Origin: Actinoplanes sp. TFC3
Lineage (GTDB): Bacteria; Actinomycetota; Actinomycetes; Mycobacteriales; Micromonosporaceae
DNA length: 64,000 nt
Reading direction: 5' to 3'
Assembly (NCBI RefSeq): GCF_001553785.1
Contig: NZ_LOJP01000001.1
Coordinates: forward strand, 633,367-697,366
The position numbers were made by a program, and so were the translations under genes. Below, piece after piece: positions 59,402 through 64,000 of this stretch (position 1 is the stretch's first letter; each line of letters starts with the position of its first letter). Under the pieces are notes generated by a model. It made no database searches. It saw only the letters and a program-made list of their open reading frames with translations, and was not told the origin of the DNA.

Positions 59402-60586
59402 CTACGGCTTGAGCACAACCTTGATGCAGCCGTCCTCCTTCTTCTTGAACATGTCATAGGCCTGCGGCGCTTCCTCCAGCGGCACCCGGTGGGTGACCAG
59501 ATCGTCCACGCCCAGCGGGTCGCCGTCGCCGGTGAGCAGCGGCATGATCTCGTCCACCCACTGCTTGACGTGCGCCTGGCCCATGCGCAGGGTCACGCCC
59601 TTGTCGAACAGGTCGAACATCGGCATCGGGTCGGCCTGCCCGCCGTACACGCCGATGATGGACACCGTGCCGGCGCGGCGCACCGAGGCGAACGCCGTGC
59701 GCAGCGCGCCCATCCGGTCCACCCCGGCGGTGTCGATCGCCTTGCGCGCGATGGCGTCGGGGAGCAGCCCGGCCGCCTTCTGCGCGAACTCCTGCACCGG
59801 TGTGCCGTGGGCCTCCATGCCGACCGCCTCGACCACGCTGTCCGCGCCCCGGCCGTTGGTCATGTCGTAGACCGCTGCCGGGACGTCGTCGACCTCGTCG
59901 AAGTTGATGACCTCGATGCCGTTGCGGCGGGCCATCTCCAGGCGCTCGGGCACGTTGTCGGTGGCGATGACGCGCTCGGCACCCAGGTGACGGGCGATGC
60001 GAGCGGTCATCTGGCCGATCGGGCCCAGTCCGGTCACGAACACGCTGCCGCCGGGCACGATGTCGGCCCACTTGGCGGCCTGCCACGAGGTGGTCAGCAC
60101 GTCGGAGAGGAAGAGGAAGCGCTCGTCGGGGTGGCCGTCCGGCACCTTGATCGGCCCGAAGTGCGCCTGCGGCACGCGCAGGTACTCGGCCTGACCGCCC
60201 GGCACCTGGCCGTACAGCTTGGTGTAACCGAACAGGGAGGCACCCTTGCCGTGCTCCTTGACCTGGGTGGTCTCGCACTGGGCGAAGTAGCCGCGCTTGC
60301 ACATGTAGCAGTAGCCGCAGGAGATGTTGAACGGGATGACCACCCGGTCGCCCGGCTTGATGTGGGTGACCTCGGAGCCGACCTCCTCGACGATGCCCAT
60401 CGGCTCGTGTCCCAGCACGTCACCCTTGTCCAGGTACATGCCGAGCACGTCGTACAGGTGCAGGTCGGAGCCGCAGATGGCGGTGGAGGTCATCCGTACG
60501 ATCGCATCCGTGGGCTCCTGGATCTTGGGGTCGGGCACATCCTCCACGGAAACCTTCGCCGTACCCTGCCAAGTCAATGCGCGCAT
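59402..60586 (-). CDS. Zinc-dependent alcohol dehydrogenase (formaldehyde-dehydrogenase-like)
   Basis: A 394-aa medium-chain dehydrogenase. Zinc ligands: CGSDLH and GHEPMGIVEEVG, then CGYCYMCKRGYFAQC for the structural site (about residues 91-105). Rossmann motif TGLGPIGQMTARIARHLG. The length and the segment SVRRAGTVSIIGVYGGQADP place it in the glutathione-independent formaldehyde-dehydrogenase-like group of class-III related enzymes, which use NAD. It precedes the LURP gene by ten bases. Confidence 0.88.
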   Translation of the reverse strand: MRALTWQGTAKVSVEDVPDPKIQEPTDAIVRMTSTAICGSDLHLYDVLGMYLDKGDVLGHEPMGIVEEVGSEVTHIKPGDRVVIPFNISCGYCYMCKRGYFAQCETTQVKEHGKGASLFGYTKLYGQVPGGQAEYLRVPQAHFGPIKVPDGHPDERFLFLSDVLTTSWQAAKWADIVPGGSVFVTGLGPIGQMTARIARHLGAERVIATDNVPERLEMARRNGIEVINFDEVDDVPAAVYDMTNGRGADSVVEAVGMEAHGTPVQEFAQKAAGLLPDAIARKAIDTAGVDRMGALRTAFASVRRAGTVSIIGVYGGQADPMPMFDLFDKGVTLRMGQAHVKQWVDEIMPLLTGDGDPLGVDDLVTHRVPLEEAPQAYDMFKKKEDGCIKVVLKP

Positions 60587-60602
60587 GCGGTCCTCCGGCT
60601 CT

Positions 60603-60628
60603 TCTTTGAACTGCGTCTTTGAACTGCG
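60603..60628. repeat. Perfect tandem 13-bp repeat
   Basis: TCTTTGAACTGCG occurs twice in direct succession (60603-60615 and 60616-60628), between the divergent ADH and SDR genes and 16 bases upstream of the ADH ATG. Either a recent duplication or a regulator site. Confidence 0.85.
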
Positions 60629-60691
60629 TCGCCCTCAAGATGCCCGGCGAAGCCCCGGATTAACTCCGATGAGCGCGGGCATCCGAATCTC

Positions 60692-61498
60692 ATGACGACG
60701 ACACCCACCGGACGTGAATTCGCAGTGGTCACCGGCGCTTCCAGCGGCATCGGCTACGAGCTGGCCCGCCAATTCGTCGAGAACGGATACGACCTGCTGA
60801 TCGCCGCCGAGGACGAGGACATCGAGCAGGCGGCCACCAACCTGCGGCGTGACGGTCAAAATCAGGTGACCGCGGTACGAGCAGACCTCGCGACCTACGA
60901 AGGCGTCGAGACCCTCTACTCGAAGATCCAGGAAACCGGCCGTCCGGTCGACGCCATCGCGCTCAACGCCGGGCGCGGCATCGGCGGCGACTTCACCCGC
61001 GACACCGACCTGCGCGACGAGCTCAACGTGATCGACGTGAACGTCACCTCGACGGTCCACCTGGCCAAGCGGGTGCTGCCCGGCATGGTCGCGCGCGGCG
61101 CCGGCCGGGTGCTGTTCACCTCCTCCATCGCCTCCGAGATGCCGGGCACCTACCAGGCGGTCTACAACGCCTCGAAGTCGTTCGTGCAGTCGTTCGCCGA
61201 GGCCGTGCGCACCGAACTCAAGGACACCGGCGTCACGGTCACCTCGCTGATGCCCGGCCCGACCGAGACGAACTTCTTCCACCGCGCCGAGATGGACGAC
61301 ACCCGGGTCGGATCCAGCAAGAAGGACGACCCGGCTCAGGTCGCCGAGCAGGGTTTCAAGGCACTCATGAAGGGCGAGGAGAAGGTCGTGGCCGGCTCGG
61401 TGATGACCAAGGTGCAGGGCGCGGCGTCGAAGGTGCTGCCCGACTCGGTGAAGGCCAAGATGCACGAGAAGATGGCCGAGCCCGGCTCCGGCAAGTGA
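60692..61498 (+). CDS. Short-chain dehydrogenase/reductase
   Basis: A 268-aa SDR: TGASSGIGYELARQF, LNAGRGIGGDF, SSIASEMPGTYQAVYNASK with the catalytic Ser and YxxxK. The C-terminus is Lys-rich (PDSVKAKMHEKMAEPGSGK), with KVQGAASKVLPDSVK typical of a group of actinobacterial SDRs often found beside stress genes. ATG 60692 lies 105 bases from the divergent ADH. Confidence 0.87.
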   Translation: MTTTPTGREFAVVTGASSGIGYELARQFVENGYDLLIAAEDEDIEQAATNLRRDGQNQVTAVRADLATYEGVETLYSKIQETGRPVDAIALNAGRGIGGDFTRDTDLRDELNVIDVNVTSTVHLAKRVLPGMVARGAGRVLFTSSIASEMPGTYQAVYNASKSFVQSFAEAVRTELKDTGVTVTSLMPGPTETNFFHRAEMDDTRVGSSKKDDPAQVAEQGFKALMKGEEKVVAGSVMTKVQGAASKVLPDSVKAKMHEKMAEPGSGK

Positions 61499-61511
61499 CC
61501 TGGGCCGGTGC

Positions 61512-62348
61512 TCACAACCGCTGACTGCCGAGGACCGAGAGCAGCTGCAGTTTCTCGTGGCTCTCGGTTCCCGGCACGGCGGTGAACACCAGCAGCGCCT
61601 GACCCTGCCGGGGATCGGTAAGGGTCTGGCAGTACACCTCGATGATGCCAAGTTCAGGGTGGGAGATGCGCTTGAGATCCGAATGGGGGGCGCTGATGTC
61701 GTGCGAGCTCCACACCGTACGGAATTCCGCGCTCTTGTCGTGTAATGCCTCAACGACGGCGGCCGCCCGCGAGTCCTTGCCCTCCTGGGTGTAGACCATT
61801 CGCAACTGCGCGGTGAAGATGCGCCCGAGCAAGGAATGGTCGTCCTCGGGGTAGATCAGGCGTGACTCCGGCTCGGTGTACCAGCGGTAGACCATGCTGC
61901 GGGCCATGCCGGTCCAGCGAGAGTCGTCGCCCAGCAGCGCGATCGCCGGGGGCGTCTGGCTCAGCGTCTCACCCAGACTGCTCATTACCTGGGCCGGGGT
62001 GTCCTGCAGCCGATCCAGGATGCGCATGATGCCCGGGCTCAGGTGGTGGGCGCGGGTGACCCGGTGGGGCGTGGCGTGACCTGCGAGGCGGAAGAGGTGA
62101 TCCCGCTCGTCCAGCGTCAGGTGCAGACCCCTGGCGATCGCGGCGAGCATCTGCTCCGAGGGCACCGGCCCGCGGTTCTGCTCGATGCGGCTGTAATAGT
62201 CGGCCGACATGCCGCTGAGCGACGCCACTTCCTCGCGCCGCAGCCCGCCGGTGCGCCGCCGGGCACCCCGGGGCAGCCCGACATCCTCCGGTTGCAGGGC
62301 CTCCCGCCGCGTACGCAGAAAGTCGGCCAGTTGAGCGCGGTCCACCAT
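61512..62348 (-). CDS. XRE-family regulator with a MmyB-like ligand domain
   Basis: A 278-aa regulator. N-terminal HTH_31 (LRREEVASLSGMSADYYSRIEQNRG, about residues 34-58; position only) and a C-terminal MmyB-like helix-rich ligand domain (GIMRILDRLQDTPAQVM, YRWYTEPESRLIYPEDD). In actinomycetes these commonly sit beside and control a nearby oxidoreductase gene. The divergent aldo/keto reductase is the natural candidate. ATG 62348. Confidence 0.88.
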   Translation of the reverse strand: MVDRAQLADFLRTRREALQPEDVGLPRGARRRTGGLRREEVASLSGMSADYYSRIEQNRGPVPSEQMLAAIARGLHLTLDERDHLFRLAGHATPHRVTRAHHLSPGIMRILDRLQDTPAQVMSSLGETLSQTPPAIALLGDDSRWTGMARSMVYRWYTEPESRLIYPEDDHSLLGRIFTAQLRMVYTQEGKDSRAAAVVEALHDKSAEFRTVWSSHDISAPHSDLKRISHPELGIIEVYCQTLTDPRQGQALLVFTAVPGTESHEKLQLLSVLGSQRL

Positions 62349-62568
62349 CTCTCAAGATTGCCTCCTGCGGCGGCGCAGGAGGAAGGACTCGCGGATCCAC
62401 GGACAAGCTGTCCCTGGAAACGCCGCAGCTCAGAACGAGGAAACGCCGGAGCGCCGGCCGTGAGGACGGGGCCGGCGCTCCAAGGGGGGAACGGCGTGCT
62501 CGGGGACGGGTCATGCCTACGGCCATCTTCATCGATGCATTAGTTAACAAGCAAGCAATCCTGGTTCC

Positions 62569-62589
62569 GGAACTTGGAACGGGGAACCC
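62569..62589. promoter_or_regulatory. Three GGAAC heptad repeats upstream of the AKR gene
   Basis: GGAAC at 62569, 62576 and 62583 (starts seven bases apart). The block also contains an inverted GGTTCC (62563-62568)/GGAACC (62583-62588). It lies eight bases before the ATG of the aldo/keto reductase and is a candidate site for the divergent XRE regulator. Confidence 0.45.
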
Positions 62590-62596
62590 CGCTGGC

Positions 62597-63652
62597 ATGG
62601 AGTACAGAAGCCTCGGAAGAACCGGTATGCAGGTAAGCCCGCTCTGCCTCGGCGCGATGATGTTCGGGGCGTGGGGTGAGCCCGACCACGACGAGTCCGT
62701 GCGGATCATCCATCGGGCCCTGGACGCGGGCGTCAACTTCATCGACACCGCCGACGTCTACTCGCAGGGCGAGAGCGAGATCATCGTGGGCAAGGCGCTG
62801 GCGGACGGGCGGCGTGACGACGTCATTCTGGCCACCAAGTTCCACGGTCAGATGGGCGTGGCCAGCGATGCGCCGATGGGCACCAAGGGTGACCCCAACA
62901 GCCAGGGCAACTCACGCCGCTGGATCATCCGGGAGGTGGAGAACAGCCTGCGCCGGCTGAACACCGACTGGATCGACCTCTACCAGGTGCACCGCCCGTC
63001 GCCGGACACCGACCTTGAGGAGACCCTGTCCGCGCTCACCGACCTGCAGCGCCAGGGCAAGATCCGCGCGTTCGGCTGCTCCACGTTCCCGGCGCACCAG
63101 ATCGTCGAGGCACAGTGGGTGTCGCAGCGGCGGGCGCTGGGTCGCTTCGTCACCGAGCAGCCGCCGTACTCGATGCTCGTGCGCGGGATCGAGGCCGATC
63201 TGCTCCCGGTGGCCCAGCAGTACGGCATGGGCGTCATCCCGTGGAGCCCGCTCGCCGGTGGCTGGCTCAGCGGCAAGTACCGCAAGGGTCAGGACACCCC
63301 GGAGTCGACCCGGGCCAACCGCTTGCCGCAGCGCTACGACCTCTCGCTGCCGGAGAACCAGCGCAAGTTCGAGGCGGCGGACAAGCTTGGCGCCCTGGCG
63401 GACGATGCCGGGCTGAGCCTGGTGCACCTGGCCATCGCGTTCGTGCTGGCCCACCCGGGGGTCACCGCGCCCATTATCGGTCCGCGCACCATGGAGCAGT
63501 TGGAGTCTCAGCTCGGCGCCGCCGAGGTGACGCTGAGCGCGGACGTCCTCGACCGCATCGACGAGATCGTGCCGCCGGGCAGCACCTTCAGCCGGGCCGA
63601 CAGCGGCTACCTGCCTCCGGCGCTGACCGACCCGGCCCAGCGGCGGCGCTAA
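62597..63652 (+). CDS. Aldo/keto reductase (YajO/general-stress type)
   Basis: A 351-aa NADPH-dependent reductase. The ATG at 62597 starts the usual MEYRSLGRTGMQVSPL. The earlier in-frame ATG at 62513 precedes the repeat region and is rejected. The catalytic tetrad is seen: Asp in FIDTADVY, Tyr in DVYSQGE, Lys in ATKFHG and His in YQVHRPSPD. The C-terminal cofactor part has IIGPRTMEQLESQLGA. Broad carbonyl reduction is expected, and the substrate is unknown. Confidence 0.9.
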   Translation: MEYRSLGRTGMQVSPLCLGAMMFGAWGEPDHDESVRIIHRALDAGVNFIDTADVYSQGESEIIVGKALADGRRDDVILATKFHGQMGVASDAPMGTKGDPNSQGNSRRWIIREVENSLRRLNTDWIDLYQVHRPSPDTDLEETLSALTDLQRQGKIRAFGCSTFPAHQIVEAQWVSQRRALGRFVTEQPPYSMLVRGIEADLLPVAQQYGMGVIPWSPLAGGWLSGKYRKGQDTPESTRANRLPQRYDLSLPENQRKFEAADKLGALADDAGLSLVHLAIAFVLAHPGVTAPIIGPRTMEQLESQLGAAEVTLSADVLDRIDEIVPPGSTFSRADSGYLPPALTDPAQRRR

Positions 63653-63715
63653 GTTATCACCTTGTTTCCAGCGAAGTAATCCTAGCTGTGAAGTAGAGAT
63701 AATTATGCCGGAGTG

Positions 63716-63745
63716 TTGACGGAAAAATTCAAGCGGTCCTACCGT
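63716..63745 (+). promoter_or_regulatory. Promoter giving a leaderless ROK transcript
   Basis: TTGACG (63716-63721), 18 bases, TACCGT (63740-63745). The GTG of the ROK gene at 63753 lies where transcription should begin, and no ribosome site precedes it. Confidence 0.5.
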
Positions 63746-63752
63746 TGCGACC

Positions 63753-64000
63753 GTGCCGGGTGTTGAGGGCGTACATGCGCTGGTCAGGCGCGCTCATGAG
63801 GAGCGCGTCCTGACGCTGCTGCGTGAGCGCGGCAGCCTCAGCCGAGCCCAGATCGCGGCCCGGGTGGGGCTGTCGCGCACCACGCTCTCGGAGATCACGA
63901 GCGAGCTGCTGGCGCGGGGCGCGATCGTTGTGGTCACCACCGATGCCCAGGTGCGCGCCGGCAGTGGACGCCCGGCCGAGTTGCTCGCCCTGGACCCGCA
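63753..64000 (+). CDS. ROK-family transcriptional regulator, 3' end outside the window
   Basis: The first 82 codons only. An N-terminal winged HTH is clear: HEERVLTLLRERGSLSRAQIAARVGLSRTTLSEIT at about residues 14-48 (position only), then SGRPAELLALDP, the junction typical of NagC/XylR-type ROK repressors just before the sugar-kinase-like domain. The start GTG 63753 is suited to leaderless translation. Function will depend on the missing part. Neighbours beyond the edge are unknown. Confidence 0.8.
   Translation, partial: MPGVEGVHALVRRAHEERVLTLLRERGSLSRAQIAARVGLSRTTLSEITSELLARGAIVVVTTDAQVRAGSGRPAELLALDP

Noticed and set aside
1-64000. CRISPR arrays, tRNA/rRNA genes, insertion sequences, attachment sites
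   Set aside because: No spaced identical repeats of CRISPR type, no transposase-like ORF and no tRNA-like cloverleaf or CCA end noticed. I cannot exclude a tRNA without a dedicated search.

Overview
The window is high-GC DNA with many GTG starts, frequent ATGA/GTGA stop-start overlaps, STAND-type and TetR regulators, an SigB/SigF-type sigma factor and a Spo0M homologue. This points to an actinobacterium. A Micromonosporaceae member (Actinoplanes-like) is my best guess, from the pseudaminic-acid synthase, Spo0M, the sigma factor and many secreted glycosidases, but it is an inference from gene content and not a database match. I see no rRNA, tRNA, CRISPR array or insertion sequence.

Layout. 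1-4359: tail of a translationally coupled nonulosonic-acid (pseudaminic-type) glycan operon whose last three genes are poorly characterised. 4369-5075: tandem crcB/fluC fluoride channel pair. 5076-7061: a small accessory islet with less GC-biased codons, holding a frameshifted DUF4365 (nuclease-fold) gene, an orphan 387-aa gene and a bulb-lectin remnant. 7062-9305: a GAF-GGDEF-EAL cyclic-di-GMP enzyme. 9599-14634: polyol-type ABC cassette (DeoR regulator, lipoprotein binding protein, two permeases, zinc dehydrogenase). 14729-19042: unknown protein, TetR/MFS divergent pair with a double operator, secreted S33 hydrolase. 19297-20079: manganese (yybP-ykoY) riboswitch driving a GDT1/TMEM165-family transporter. 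20094-22802: cyclase, TPR protein, YbhN-like membrane protein.

22904-27381 is a self-contained mannitol-type PTS operon (IIC, IIB, an orphan MgtE_N-like gene, IIA, HPr, enzyme I) without a visible mannitol-1-phosphate dehydrogenase. 27572-30177: tautomerase and two SDRs divergent from a TetR gene. 30203-37396: CNNM/CBS protein, Spo0M, GH15, type-II NADH dehydrogenase-like protein, DHA2 exporter. 37469-42882: envelope and secreted proteins (LamG, GH18 lipoprotein, membrane phosphodiesterase, delta-60-type propeller). 42864-47915: VOC/TetR pair, a 1014-aa NB-ARC regulator, DrrAB-like ABC exporter. 48945-51306: SDR, basic coiled-coil protein, DedA. 51436-57775: GH92 with an inserted F5/8C domain, a frameshifted LigD phosphoesterase-like gene, an LTA-synthase-like sulfatase-fold protein, GH13. 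57840-64000: sigma factor, LURP-one protein, formaldehyde-dehydrogenase-like ADH, SDR, XRE regulator, aldo/keto reductase, start of a ROK regulator.

The overall theme is sugar and polyol acquisition, glycan processing, and envelope and redox housekeeping. The least explained pieces are the three orphan genes behind pseI, the DUF4365/387-aa pair, and the MgtE_N-like protein locked inside the PTS operon.
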